Source: Paraescarpia echinospica
Lineage: Eukaryota > Annelida > Polychaeta > Sabellida > Siboglinidae
Direction: 5' to 3'
Length of the DNA stretch: 64,000 nt
Assembly (NCBI GenBank): GCA_020002185.1
Contig: CM034534.1
Location: forward strand, 62,924,771 to 62,988,770
Shown one piece after another: positions 1 to 12,969 of this stretch. Positions within the stretch are counted from its first letter, which is position 1. Each line of letters opens with the position of its first letter. A program made the position numbers and the translations under genes. Below the pieces are notes generated by a model. The model searched no databases. It was not told the DNA's origin and saw only the letters and a list, made by a program, of their open reading frames with translations.

Positions 1-1489
1 ATTTAGTGAGAAGTGTTTGTGTTATGTGATGTTATACTGAGGTTGAAGAAATTACAATTTTACTAGAAATGTTTGTAACAAGCATGTATAGGCACACTGG
101 TGTAACCATACACTGAGTGGAGGTATATATATGTATGGGTGCTGCCTTTTTGTATTTCAGACCACTTGTATAAGATCACCAGGGAGCAAGATCTCGTCAT
201 GTTTAAAAGCTTGGAGCTCCCAGTCTAACCTACCTATAAACTGTGAGAACGCTGTAAATCTTAAGGATATTGCTGATCAATGCATAACAAAGTTTTTGTA
301 GGATCGGTAAGTTTATGATGCAATCCCAGGACTTGTTACACTTCATGTTCACATCTTTGAATCGATGACATCTACCCACATTGACTAAGTACTTGCGATA
401 GGTCATACTACTTTACCTATTATCCCTCAGCACCTCTGACTGCTACAAGTCACTAGGAGCCAGTTTCACAATATATTCATATACATGTAAGAACCTTCAT
501 ACAAAAGGAGATTTCTTAATGCTCGGCGTGTTTTGAGTAGAAACATTCCCGTACAAACTTTTGTATGGTACACCAATGCTTTGTCAAACAGGCTCAGTGG
601 ATCACTGTTAAAACCATCTTGTCTGTTCCTCAGTTATTAGTATTGACAGGTGCACATGGAATGTTCAGATGGTAACAAACATTCAAGTAGTAAGCCATCG
701 AGGAGACAGATTAGCCTAACCACAAGTGCCTAAAATTGCTGTATCAAATTCACCCCGTCAAGTTCCCACTATCAAGACTGCACGCGGAACAAAGTACAAC
801 GGATTCAGTGAGCTTCATGATAAGACTATTGCCACCCTGGCTTGATAGTATGATTGCGGGTAACGGAACAGGCAAGATTACTTTAATGATCAACGAGACA
901 GTGATAACAGCGGCTCTTAATGAGTACAATTATGATTTTCATATTTTATAGATAGTTTGGCATTATTCATTAGGGACAATAAACTTTCTGGTCTCGATGA
1001 GTTGAACGTGTCAAATGTATTTTAGAAGGATATAATTATTACAAAATATTCATGACATGATTTACGTATTCAGAATTTTAGTTTAGTTGTTTATACAGTA
1101 CAAACAATTCATGGTAGTCTAGAGTAATTTTTATGAATTGCAAATATAGTTCCTTTCTATTAAACTGTAGCCATAAAAGGTGTAAATAACAAATGTGATT
1201 ACATACATTGAATGCACTTATTTGCTTAAAATAAACCTTAAAACTATGTGAAGCCTGAATACTTACATGATTTATTTGAAGATGTATATATATTATTATA
1301 CATAATTATTGTTTTAAAACGCTTAGCCTTAGGCCTTAGCAGAACCGAAAGTTGGATATTTAGGATTTAAAACTATAATTTTCCAAAGAAACATGTAGGC
1401 GGTATTTTTTTAATTTAAAGGCGGTGTCGTGAGTTTCATGGTAAACCAGCGATGGTGTAAAGACTCGTCAGTTCTGTCTACAACTTGCT
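1..1489. other. Unassigned AT-rich sequence
   Basis: No conserved protein, RNA gene or clear repeat recognised on either strand. The 71-codon frame at 736-951 has no family features. Confidence 0.5.
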
Positions 1490-2535
1490 CCCCTGAACTT
1501 GAGACTTATAATCAAGTGTAGACCATTCTACCTGCCGCGAGACTTTCCCTCCCTTGTTAATAAGATTAACAAGATTGCCACCCAGAGAATTAACGTTTGT
1601 CTTATCGAGAGTCCGACCCTTTTATCTATGTATTTATAAACATATTCACGCTACTAGCACCCACACAATCAGCAGATAATCTGTTCCATTCATTTACAGT
1701 CCTTTGTGAAAATTAGAACTTTCTTATATCTAATCTACACTGCTCCTTTGCTAATGTAACTTCATGTCCTCTAGTCCTATCTTTCTTAACTGAAAAAAAA
1801 ATATTTCTATCAATATTTTCATAACCATTCATTATTTTAAACACTTCTATCTGATCGCCACTCAATCTCCTGGTCTTTAGTGTTGTTAAGCCGCATTTTT
1901 AGGCGTATTTCGTAACTAAGATCCCTCGGTTTTGGTATCATTTTAGTTGCTTTCCTCTGCACTCTTTCTAGCATATCTATGTTCTTCCTGCGATGTGGCC
2001 TCCACGCTTGAATACAATATTCTAAATGAGGCCTAACTATTGTTTTGTACAGCGGTATTATTAGCTCTTTTTTCTTATACGTTATGTTTCGCCTAATTAA
2101 TCCAAGGATTTTATTTCCCTTTGAAGCTGCGATTCCGCACTGCTCTGAAACCTTCATATCTGCAATAATGGTTAACCCTAAGTCCTTTTCTTTTACAGTA
2201 GTACTTAGTACAGTACCCCCCATTGTATATTCTACCTCTTCATTCCCATGTCCTGTGTGGAGGCATTTACATTTCCCAAAATTGAACAGCATTTGCCACT
2301 TTTCAGACCATTTGATCAACTTGTCAAAATCATCTTGTAAATGTTGTCTATCTCCATCACTTTTAATCCTTCTAAACACTTTTGTATCATCCGCAAATTT
2401 CAACACCTTGCTTGTTATTTCATCATCCAAATCGTTGATATATATTAAGAATAATATAGGTCGTAGTACTGATCCCTGTGGTGCCCCACTCAATACCGAT
2501 TTCCAGTTTGAAGCCTCTCCATCAACTACTGTCTG
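1490..2535 (-). mobile_element. CR1-like LINE, RT and 3' part, 5' truncated and decayed
   Basis: Read on the minus strand the peptide has VLSGAPQGSVLRPILF (palm), LKFADDTKVF (catalytic ADD), WQMLFNFGKCKCLH, DLGLTI, then RPHLEYCIQAW and MLERVQRKATKMI, the standard order of a CR1/Jockey-type reverse transcriptase C-terminal half. The frame breaks near 1837 but similarity continues to about 1570 (IEVFKIMNG, NEWNRLSADCVGASSVN). Endonuclease and RT fingers are missing. It meets the oppositely oriented fragment at 2535. Confidence 0.85.
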
Positions 2536-2900
2536 AGGAGGTTGAGAACATTTGGTTTGGCCAGTCAGATCATGTTGAATTTGTATAGAGCTGTGATCGA
2601 AAGTGTTCTCACCTTCTCGATCACTGTTTGGTTTGGTTCTGTCAAGGAAAGGCTCAGGTTGAACAGAGTTGTAAAAAACTGCTTCTATAATGATCAGCAG
2701 AGATCTTCCCAGTCTTGAATCCATATGTAAACAGCACCTGTTAAAAAGAGCCGGTCTTATCTCCCAGGACCCATCCCGCCCACGACCCATTTGATTCTCT
2801 CCCATCCCGTCGCCGCTTCAGGTCCATCAAAACCAGGACCAGCAGGTTCAGCAGCAGCACTTACCCCCTAGCCGTCCAAGCCCTATCAAAACATTAGAGA
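2536..2900 (+). mobile_element. Second LINE fragment, C-terminal end of RT ORF
   Basis: On the plus strand: LRRLRTFGLASQIMLNLYRA, VIESVLTFSITVWFG, then after a frameshift KRAGLISQDPSRP, FRSIKTRTSRFSSSTYPLAV. The ending FRSIKTRTSRF..S.YP.AV is typical of several invertebrate LINE ORF2 C-termini. It lies back-to-back with the CR1-like fragment, of different family and opposite orientation. Confidence 0.7.
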
Positions 2901-5084
2901 GTACCGAAGTTTTGTAATTACAAAACTACATGTTTACATTGCATTGAAAATGATGTATATCGCTGTTTTAAAGTTTTTATGTGGAATTATTGTATGTGAT
3001 AAAGTAATTTTAATACGGGTAAGAGAAAATTGATTTTAAAGAAAGTATTAACTGTATTATTTATCGTTTTATTACTAGTATATTTAAATGTAATGGTTTG
3101 CTGATTGCGAGTGTATTGATTAGCCTCGATTATCCAGCCGCCGAGATGTGGCAGCATTGGCCCGTCACAACAGCCTGGATTATTGAGCTCCAGCCAGTGT
3201 CACCGGTAGTGGGCTTTACCCCAGATTCAGGTAGAGACGATGATTGGATCTCAGGCCAACTATGAAATAACAAATCCAATAAGGATACACTTATCAGATA
3301 ATACTATACTATAACAACTATTCAACATTAAACTTATATTGCAATATGTCACACACAAAATAAACCGACATTAAACTTTGTCGTAATTTAATGCATTTTA
3401 ATTACATGCATATTCACTAGGAGGCAGCTGTCATGACATAAACATTCAGAAGGGCCATTCAGAGCCAGACTATCGTTCTGGCGAAGTCACGCAGCCAGGC
3501 GAGAGTCGGTTAAGCGAGATTAATGTACATGTATTGATACGAATGTTTGCATGCATGTATATGGCCCGACATCACATTCCAATATTTTTATTGTATTGAC
3601 TGCAGTAACAACACATGGCAATAAATGTAACTTATCTTATTTTATTTTAATAATTTATATCCGCAATGTAATCCTGTTAAAAAGAACGCCTCCCAGTAAT
3701 AAAATTAATATTGTGTCCTTACTTCGGTGGTCGCTGTAATAATAGTAGCACCACATGGTGGGTCTGGAAGGCATTCAGCAAATGCCAACGTTGGCTAGTT
3801 TCTAGCCCACTTGGTTGCGCCACTATTCTGCTTTTAACGCGTCTCCTACGGTGAAGGGGCTAAATTTCTACAACTCCTCTACGTACAAATGGTTCCGCGA
3901 TGAAGCGCTAGGGCGATTTTCACTGTGACGAAAATGATTCGTTACCCTGGATCAGGGTAACTAATGAAAATAAAAATCACAAAACATTAATAAGAGCACA
4001 TTTATGTACACTTTACTAACCAATCTCGAGAATATTATACACCCTATTGACACAAGTCACACAAAAAAATAAAACTGAATTCCTAACGATAACATTTATA
4101 TGTTGCCTATTCATATCAAAAACTTTTCCGAACACCATCGTTTTGTGTACCTTTTATTTTTTAAGTATTAGAAATATATAATTGCATTATAAAAACATAC
4201 TTGTAATATCGCATTAAATACGCTGAAATGAAATGATGCCATCTGTAACACAGATAACAGTCATAATGAATATCTGTCACTAGACCCTCTTTCTCGGCGG
4301 AGTCACGTAGAATAGATTTTGGTACGTCACAAGAGAGCAGTCGACTCCGTAATTTTTGGAAACCTTACCATATTTAATCCTAAATATGTTCTATTACTGA
4401 CCCTATCTGACTCCAACCCTAATATGTATAGATATCTAACTTTAACCCTAATAAATAATGATATAGACATAGTCATTATTCCGTTGTCTGATTGGTTCCA
4501 ACGATTACGCAGACGACACTAATATAAAAATTAACTATTATCAATTAACTAGCTTCCGTGAAATGGCGCCACCATTTGTCGTTCAAGCCTGGAGTCACTT
4601 ACCGCAGTTCACTTTCACAACAACCCGGGTAATTTCCCGGAATTTAGGCATGGACCCAAAGGTCTTCTAAATGCGTCCTCTTTGCCGAAAGATCACGTGA
4701 GCGTCGTTAGTGACGTCAGAATTAGAGAGTTCCATGTTCTGCGCCTTTTTTCCAACTAATTAATCTTCATCATGTCGAAAGTTTAAACGTAGGCCCAGCG
4801 CCAATAATACAAGAATAACTATAATATATTGGAGACACTAAGATAAATTAAATGTAAATTATTAGGTTTTATACAATGTTCACTCTGTGACTGGGAGGCC
4901 CTGTTCCAGTCTGCACTGCTTCTTGGTACAATGACATTTTAAATGATTCTATACTGGAACAAGGTGATATAAAACTAAAAGGGTGTGTACGTCTGGGGAA
5001 AGATTTTGATTTAGATTTAGATACATGACATATTGTTAGCCATCTTGTACTGTAATATTAATCTAGAATTTAAAGGACGTTGTT
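2901..5084. other. Unassigned intergenic sequence
   Basis: AT-rich with GC-richer islands at about 3120-3250, 3440-3520, 3730-3960 and 4550-4700. About 3738-3828 has imperfect inverted ends (aatagtagcacca against tggttgcgccactatt), a possible tiny MITE. No coding or RNA gene recognised. Confidence 0.4.
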
Positions 5085-5405
5085 TAAGTTCTTACTTTTT
5101 GTTCCTAGAATCAACACTAACATTGGAACTAGGGCTTTTTCTGTTGCTGCACCAACTCTTTGGAATATGCTCCCTCTTAGTGTTAGATCAGTTGAAAATA
5201 TTACAAAATTCCGTCGTCGTTTAAAAACTCATCTTTACAACCTTGATTATCCACCGTAGCTCCCTAGCACCTTAACCCATCTGTTGACAACTGGAATACT
5301 ACTTACGGATTTTGAGATTGACCAATCCTTTTGTTTTGGTGCGCCTCTGAGCTTGGTTTCCAAGGATTTAGTTGCAATAGAAGTTATCTTATTATTATTA
5401 TTAAG
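5085..5405 (+). mobile_element. LINE 3' tail fragment (same family as 6685-8265)
   Basis: Encodes the C-terminal end (RNTNIGT, VAAPTLWNMLPLSVRS, KFRRRLKTHLYN) and 3' UTR with gcgcctctgagc, ending in a TTA repeat. It is about 85-90% alike with 7945-8262. Severely 5' truncated. Its tail abuts the minus-strand LINE that starts at 5406. Confidence 0.8.
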
Positions 5406-6480
5406 TGTGACAAATTCATGTAACATGTCAGTAACGCTGATAATATCATGTATCGACCCAGGACCCATCTTACTGATCTCCTCTGCATCATTTCTATCTT
5501 ATGTACGTTGTTGTTTGTATATGGGTCCCGGAATGAAGAACAATATTAAACCTGGGGTCTAACTAATCCAAAGTATGCATGTTTCTTGATGTTCTAATAA
5601 TTGATTCGTATATTTCGTCTATTAAATTAAGTGTTCGATTAGCTTTCGATGTGATTTTTCAAATGTGTGTATTCCATGATAAATTGCTGCAGATGACCTA
5701 CATATTTTAATTACGTTATTCACCACCTCCAACTATTGATCAATTAGAGTATAAAAAGGTTTAATTGGATTTTAGTTCTCCAAATGTGATAGTTTGACAT
5801 TTATTTGGATGGAATTCCTCTGCCATTCATGTTCCAATTCTTCTAGTTTTTTAAAGTCATTTTGTAGCTCATGGAAGTTATATGACTTTAATTTTTCTGT
5901 AAATGATTGTATCATCTGCAAAAAGCCGTACATTTGATGTCACATTGTCTGGGAGGTCATTTACATAAACGAGAAAACGAATCGGGCCAAGAACATGGCC
6001 CTGTCGTATCCTTGATGTTACCGGGGAAGTTTACCATCAACAACTACTTTTTGTTTACGGTCTGTAAAGATGCCAGTAATCCAGGTTAACACAATATCGT
6101 TTGTACCATAGCATTGTAAATTTATAATTTTATTATATTAATCTATTAAGAGATACTTAATCAAATGCCTCACTAAAATCCATCATTATAGCATAAGTTC
6201 ATGTATGAATTCAACTAACTGTGTTTAACATAATTTACGTGAACGAAATACATGTTGATTTAAGGGTGTTATTTGATTCTGGCTATTATGTGTTCTAAGA
6301 GTTTACATGCAATTCAAGTGAGAGAAATAGGTCTGTAATTTGCTGCTAAATTTCTTTGTCCTTTATTAAGGATGGGAGCAACATTGGCATTTTCCAAATT
6401 TTCTGGTATTTTTCCTGGGTATAGCGATATATTAAAAACAGTGAAAATTGGAGCTAGTTCTTAATTCTTTCAAAATTATA
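5406..6480 (-). mobile_element. CR1-like LINE fragment, RT domain, many stops
   Basis: Minus-strand similarity in coding order: YPGKIPENLENANVAPILNK, AANYRPISLT, CKLLEHIIARI, DFSEAFD-like; then RFLVYVNDLPDNV, VRLFADDTIIYRKI, DFKKLEELEHEWQ, and near 5410-5575 DPYTNNNVHKIEMMQRR, RWVLGRY. This is the order of an RT domain. Stops and indels throughout show an old copy. Its 3' end is cut by the LINE tail at 5405. Confidence 0.78.
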
Positions 6481-6684
6481 TCATGAACTAGCTCAAATTT
6501 TGCGTTGGCTAACATAGGAGTTTTTCGATGTGTATTGCAATAGGTGCATAAACATGAAAGAAAATACTTAGGCGAAAATGCACATAAAATAGGGAATATT
6601 ATGCAGTTTGGTATACCATTTCCGACAATACTGCTAAAGGCATGTCACGATGCATTACTCACACCTATAACAAATATCATGAAT

Positions 6685-8265
6685 GCACCTTTGTGGCTTC
6701 TTTCCTGATGACTTCAAATGCGCCCATGTCAGTCCTGTTCTTAAGAAGTCATTCCTGCCTAAACAAGACCAATTTCTACCTATTTCTAACATTAGCTTTA
6801 TTTCTAAAATACTAGAAAAGGTTGTAGCTAGCCGTCTAAGGTCTCACATTAGCACACGTGGCTTAACTAATGTGTTACAATCAGCATATAAACAATTTCA
6901 TTCAACAGAAACAGATCTTTTAAAAGTACACAATGATATTAATTTAAACATTGATAGTGGTAAAGTAAGTCCACTAACTTTACTTGATCTCTCTGCCGCC
7001 GTTGATACCTTCGATCATAACATTCTAATTAAACGTTTATCAAAGTGGTACGGCATATCTGGCACAACTCTAAGCTGGTTTTCTTCATACCTAACTTATA
7101 TATACCAAACCATTAACATTGGGAACTGCATTTCGGCTGCACTGCCCACTTTATGTGGCGTTCCCCAGGGTTCTGTTCTTGGGCCTTTGCTTTTCACTCT
7201 CTACACAACACCACTAAGCTCTGTTATTAACAGTCATAATCTAAACCACCATCCTTATGCAGATGATACCCATATTTACATTTCTTTATCTACGCCTAAT
7301 AGTAATTGCACCTTAGATCTGCTCATAAACTGTCTTAATTAATTACATTTTCGTTTGGATGACTGAGAATAGATTAAAGTTAAATGCCGATAAAGCAGAG
7401 TTTCTTATAATTGGTACACACTACACAGAGGCAGCGTGACAAAATTAGAAGCTTTTTTCCCACACCTATGCTTAGCCAGTATGTTACGCCTGCACCATCA
7501 GAACGAAATCTTGGAGTAATCTTTAATGATAATTTCAATTATAGACGGAATATTTATAAACATTTTCGCTGCTGTTATTATCATATTCGTAACTTACGAC
7601 GTACTCGCCGTTATTTGCCTATTTCTGCTGCAAAACATTATCGCAACTGCATTTGTTACTAGTAGGCTTGATTATTGCAATGTCGCATTTAACAATATCC
7701 CTTAAGGATATCACTAGGTTACAACGTGTACAGAATTGCTTAGCTAGGGTTGTGACTCGGTCTCCGTGCTTTTCTCACTCAGTGCCTCTTCTGAAGTCCT
7801 TGCACTAGCTTCCTGTACGATATCGTAGTATTTTTAATATCTGTACCTATCAGGCACTTTCCAGGGGCGGATCCAGAAATCGAGTTGGGGGGGGCACAAA
7901 AACTCCACTGGCGGGCGAACCAAATGGTGTTCTAGTTCTGATTTACTTTTTGTTCCTAGAGTCAATACTAATATTGGAACTATGCATTTTCGTTTTCTGT
8001 TGCTGCACCAACTCTCTGGAATATGCTCACTCTTAGTGTTAGATCATCATTGTAAAATATTATACAATTTTGCCGTCTTTTAAAAACTTACCTTTATAAC
8101 CTTGCATATCCACCTTAGCTCCCTGGCGTATCGATCCATCTGTTGACGACTTTAATATAGCTTATTGATTCTGATGTTGACTAACCCTTTTGTATTGATG
8201 CGCCTCTGAGCCTGGTTTCCGAGGATTTATGCGCAAAAGAAGTTACCATATTATTATTATTACCA
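6685..8265 (+). mobile_element. LINE RT with 3' end, frameshifted
   Basis: Contains FLPISNISFISKILEKVVAS, SAYKQFHSTETDLLKV, LLDLSAAVDTFDHNIL, LCGVPQGSVLGPLLF, HPYADDTHIYISL (intact YADD), then LGVIFNDNFNY and RNLRRTRRYLP. The 3' end resembles 5085-5405 and finishes in ATTATTATT. The endonuclease is missing. About 7861-7935 has an aggggcggatccag motif and a G-run, likely a small separate insertion. Confidence 0.85.
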
Positions 8266-8495
8266 CTTAGAACAGTTTTTGCACAGCAAACATATTTCTC
8301 AAAACAATTTATAGATAAAAGCAAAGACGTCATAAGAATATGCTTTAAGTATTTGATGAAAGTAGGACAATTTTGTACCATTTAAAACATGATTCCACAG
8401 TTTAGGAATAATGCGGTTTTTATATAAAAACATATCAGTGCCATGCACACAAAAATAGTTATTATTATAATTAAATCCCAAGAGATAATTCTTGA

Positions 8496-9177
8496 CAAAA
8501 TACAAAGAATACTGGTGCATGTGGTTTGTGTTCTCCTCAATACATGGTTCTGTACTTCAATGATAAATACAAAGAATACTGGTGCATGTGGTTTATGTTC
8601 TCCTCAGTACATGGTTCTGTACTTCAATGATAAATACAAAGAATACTGGTGCATGTGGTTTATGTTCTCCTCAATACATGGTTCTGTACTTCAATGATAA
8701 ATACAAAGAATACTGGTGCATGTGGTTTATGTTCTCCTCAATACATGGTTCTGTACTTCAATGATAAATACAAAGAATACTGGTGCATGTGGTTTGTGTT
8801 CTCCTCAATACGTGGTTCTGTACTTCAATGATAAATACAAAGAATACTGGTTCATGTGGTTTATGTTCTCCTCAATACATGGTTCTGTACTTCAATGATA
8901 AATACAAAGAATACTGGTGCATGTGGTTTATGTTCTCCTCAATACATGGTTCTGTACTTCAATGATAAATACAAAGAATACTGGTGCATGTGGTTTATGT
9001 TCTCCTCAATACGTGGTTCTGTACTTCAATGATAAATACAAAGAATACTGGTGCATGTGGTTTATGTTCTCCTCAATACATGGTTCTGTACTTCAATGAT
9101 AAATACAAAGAATACTGGTGCATGTGATTTATGTTCTCCTCAATACGTGGTTCTGTACTTTAATGATAAATACATGT
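8496..9177. repeat. Minisatellite, 67-bp unit, about 10 copies
   Basis: Units start around aaatacaaagaatactggt and end acttcaatgat, with near-identical copies differing at a few positions (atg/gtg, catg/cgtg). The 60-residue frames repeated every 67 bases here are by-products of the unit. Confidence 0.95.
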
Positions 9178-9920
9178 AATATAATTAAAACGATAGGCAG
9201 GTAGTTGTCACTGAAACAAACTATTGCACTTAATCTAAAACGAGGCCGTCTGTCCCGCCACATGAAATCAGCAAGGTTAGTGATTTGAAAACGCAGTTTG
9301 TTGAACTGGTTGTGTTGAATATGGGACAATGAAAACCTTTTGAACATCAAAGGGTACTGCAGTTAATCCAGCCCACCTCCACAAAATTGCCAATAAAGTT
9401 TGTTTTGAAACCGAATATTTTGTTTACAATTTGAAATTTCGCGGGACGAAATATTCTATTGGTAATACTCTTATGGGTTTGCTTAACACAAATTGGCAGG
9501 CATTATATGCCAACAACATATATAATCGTGTCTGATATAATGAATAAATAAAAATGGGGAACAGCCGGCCTCTTTTCGAATTATACAGATTTGAACTAGG
9601 GTGTGATTAATGTCCACAATATTATGATTTTTGGAACTAGGCATGAACAAAATAATTCATATTTATGTGATTTAGTATCTTGCGTTAACACGATACTATG
9701 CATGATCATTATTTTAAAATTAATTGTGTTAAGCACAACAATATTACACATTTCGTGTGCATTCCATAAATAAAACATTTAGCGTGTGAACGGTAAGCTT
9801 TCTTTAACTTACTGCCAACAGGACAGTGTAATACTATACATAATGGTAAAAAGTGTTGTGAAGAATACTCTTTCCTGAAGTAAAGGCTAAACGATATATT
9901 ATAATTACATATAATTTATC
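9178..9920. other. Unassigned sequence between two minisatellites
   Basis: No gene recognised. Minus-strand residues at 9240-9350 (LRFQITNLADFMWRDRRPRF) are faintly LINE-like but too short to assign. Confidence 0.4.
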
Positions 9921-10262
9921 AGCAGTTCACGCTCTAAGTACACATGTGCTGTTATTCTCTGCAACAGTTCACGCTCTAAGTACACATGTGCTGTTATTCT
10001 CTGCAACAGTTCACGCTCTAAGTACACATGTGCTGTTATTCTCTGCAACAGTTCACGCTCTATGTACACATGTGCTGTTATTCTCTGCAACAGTTCACGC
10101 TCTAAGTACACATGTGCTGTTATTCTCTGCAACAGTTCACGCTCTAAGTACACATGTGCTGTTATTCTCTGCAACAGTTCACGCTCTAAGTACACGTGTG
10201 CTGTTATTCTCTGCAACAGTTCACGCTCTAAGTACACATGTGCTGTTATTCTCTGCAACAGT
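9921..10262. repeat. Minisatellite, 42-bp unit, about 8 copies
   Basis: Unit begins cagttcacgctctaagtaca and ends tattctctgcaa. 42 is divisible by three, so repetitive open frames exist on both strands; they are not evidence of a gene. Confidence 0.95.
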
Positions 10263-10950
10263 TAAAACTTTAATACATCACGTGCTTAGTTAGTGGATGG
10301 TTCAAAGCAATTATTAATTTGTTAATAATAAATATTACTGCATCTGTAAATACCTGGTAGCTTTACATTGTAGAAATCATACTTGAAATTATATACATCA
10401 ATATAGAAAGTAATAGGAAATACAACCATAACATTTGTGTAGCAGATATATATATTCCTACACAGTAAATCGTTATGTTGCACACTGGGTAAAAATGTAT
10501 GTACATTTGTGCACAAATAATATTATGTTGAGCTGATAATTAAAAGACATAAATCCTGTCATAAAGGTGCATGGTGGATGTGACACCATAAAAACATATC
10601 ACTGGGCGATGTTTGCTCTACTGTAACCAAGACAAGGCGAACAAGCTAGTCAAGGTGGATGGGCAATCATGCCTAAACGGAAAATCTTGTTGTCACTTTG
10701 TGATTTCTAAATGTATGCACACTGATTTACCACTGCCAAATTAATTATAATAGCATTTACAAAATAGAAAGGGAGCGGTGGATCACGTAAGATTACCTAT
10801 ATTTTGGTTCCGAAATCTGCGGTACCGTGTTTCTCGTGGTATTCCTCTATTTAACCTTGTTTCACAGCAACGCGACCTCTAAAATTAATGCACTCGTGGA
10901 TGTACATAGTGAACTGGACAATCGTGTGCAGCTGTATCGCATTGTGTGAC
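10263..10950. other. Unassigned sequence
   Basis: AT-rich, no recognisable coding, RNA or repeat feature. Confidence 0.4.
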
Positions 10951-10972
10951 CATCAGGGGTGCTGCAGTTGGC

Positions 10973-11151
10973 GGCGAACTGCCAAGGGTCGCACTAAGTG
11001 AATCACGTCCTCCTTGTAGAAGTGTTCATCAACACACTGAGTGCACAGGAGGCCAAAATTGTATGTTTCCTGCATCGCCTACAGTAGCTTTTCTCGGAGG
11101 GTAGCGTTGTACATGTACTGTGGCAGATCGAGGAGGTTGAAGCATATGTCT
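10973..11151 (-). pseudogene. HECT E3 ubiquitin ligase C-terminal-like exon fragment with in-frame stop
   Basis: After a possible acceptor (cttaag) the minus strand reads ICFNLLDLPQYMYNATLREK, LL, stop, AMQETYNFGLL, and stays open about 35 more codons. HECT domains end with TCFN.LDLP.Y......L.EKLL.A....FGL; HECW-type ligases are especially close. The TAG replaces a residue usually Tyr or Thr. No catalytic Cys or other HECT exon is visible, so it looks like a stranded, decayed terminal exon. Chance similarity is possible but unlikely over this length. Confidence 0.45.
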
Positions 11152-12889
11152 TAAGGTGTCAGACAGTAAGACATTATCGCGGAATTAAAAACAACTTGCA
11201 GTTGAAAAACTATTTTTGAAATGTATATACTGTAGCTGACTGTTAGCGACTTTTCTGTACTAATTTAGGAGCATCAACGCAAGGGTTTTAAATAGTTACT
11301 CTTCCCATTTATAAGGCCAAATTGACAGACTCACTGAAGGAATTAGAACTCATTAAACGTTACTACAAACACCTTGTTGAAGACGCATCATTACAATTTC
11401 ACGGACAACGCTATTGTGATAGAAAGCCTGTCATCACCAATGCCTACTCTTCCCAATTGACCAGTCGCCAAACAAATGATTCTAGCTTGCGTCCGCATGT
11501 GTGTGGCATTACACACACGCACGCACGCACGCACATGCCACAACATATTACAAATGTAACTCTGAATCGAAGGAATACGAGAAACCAACACATGAACTGG
11601 TAACATAATGTCGTATACATGTCGAGCAAACAGGATCATTCGACGCGTCACCGCAGCGTCATGGTCAAAGAAATTCTAGGCTCTTGCCGGTGAAACGTGT
11701 CTCAATGTCAGCCATTTGGAACTTTTGCCATTTGTTTACCCGGCACATTGCCTCAACTATATAACCGTTTGCTACAGAGCTGTTGGTATACTCCATTTTT
11801 TAATATGCTGATTGTGGAGCATTGTAAGTGCATCTCATCCGAGGTGCCGATATCCACTTGCCCTTTTATATGCTCATTCGCTTCCTTGGCCCATAGGTCT
11901 CTGAACTATCGATTGGTTATGCATTTCAGAAAACACAACGATAGTATTTTTGACATGCTATGCTTTTCCAAAAGACCCTTCTCCTACCTAAGAGTTCTGT
12001 GTGGTGAACCGCTCTACTCCACAATTTAAATGAGTTGTAAAGATCGAAATGATGTAATGTTGACAGCTGCTTTGCCCTGGTTTGTTCGTTCATGGGTGAG
12101 TGTAAGCAAAATGCTAGCAAAGGAATGACTAACTTTTGTGCAGCAATTTTTTGTGGCTGACGTTTCCTAGATAAGTCAAGTTCGTGTTATGATGAACACG
12201 TGTCATTTATCAAACATGTTTTATCGACTTTAAATTATAACATTTCCTGTGTGCCACACTAGCTGATTGTACAGCAGAAATGCGAGCAATGTTGTGTGTC
12301 CAGTCAAAACACTGCACATTAAAAAATATAACCCACACGTTTCGTATGATTGCTATACATAATGCATGTTACACAGAACGTATCATATTTAAGGTGTATT
12401 TACACCAAACGCTATATAATATATTATATGAACGGCATATGAGTATGCACGTACAAGCCCAAAGACATGCAGTCAACGACAAACAGCTCAAGGTTGGTAC
12501 AATATCAGTAGACAACTAAAGATTCCACCATCAAGTTTCTTGCTATTTAACAAACTGCATGTATAATATCACATGCAGTTAGTTAAATTTATAGCCAGAA
12601 ATATGCTGTGTTTTAATGATTCACACAATATTGTGTGACTTAGGGTGGTGTTTGTCATTTATTAGGCCTATTATTTACATGACTTGTATGTATTTGCCGC
12701 TGTCAGCCCGCCGTATGTGTTTTGTCTGGGATCATACAAATTGGAATTGCAAACTTATCGGCCCGCTGTCAGCATCCATCTGCGGGCCGAGGGAATTTTG
12801 TTCGGCGGCTCGCCTTCGGGCCGAGGGCGGCTCATAGTCATATGCCGATGTTGTGCCGATGGTTAGCCGCTCATACCTAATTTAGCTAA

Positions 12890-12891
<2 letters not shown>
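11152..12891. other. Unassigned intergenic sequence
   Basis: Short CA/CACG microsatellite at about 11510-11535 and a GC-rich patch at 12750-12835. No gene recognised. Confidence 0.4.

Positions 12892-12968
<77 letters not shown>
12892..12968. repeat. TG dinucleotide microsatellite, about 38 repeats
   Basis: An uninterrupted TG run of about 76 bases, ending in tgcacgtg. The Cys/Val frame across it is an artefact. Confidence 0.97.

Positions 12969-12969
<1 letters not shown>

Noticed and set aside
2045..2536. 163-codon plus-strand frame
   Set aside because: Antisense of the CR1-like RT, whose minus frame has catalytic motifs.
8299..9350. LINE C-terminus on the minus strand flanking the 67-bp array (KNRIIPKLWNHVLNG, ADFMWRDRRPRF)
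   Set aside because: Only faint resemblance, too short and without ordered RT motifs.
8496..10262. CRISPR array
   Set aside because: Direct tandem repeats without unique spacers in an animal genome; same for all other arrays in the window.
9905..10293. Open frames of about 115 codons on both strands
   Set aside because: Caused by the 42-bp repeat unit.
11322..12120. Several 60-110 codon frames
   Set aside because: No domain, splice context or compositional support; expected by chance.
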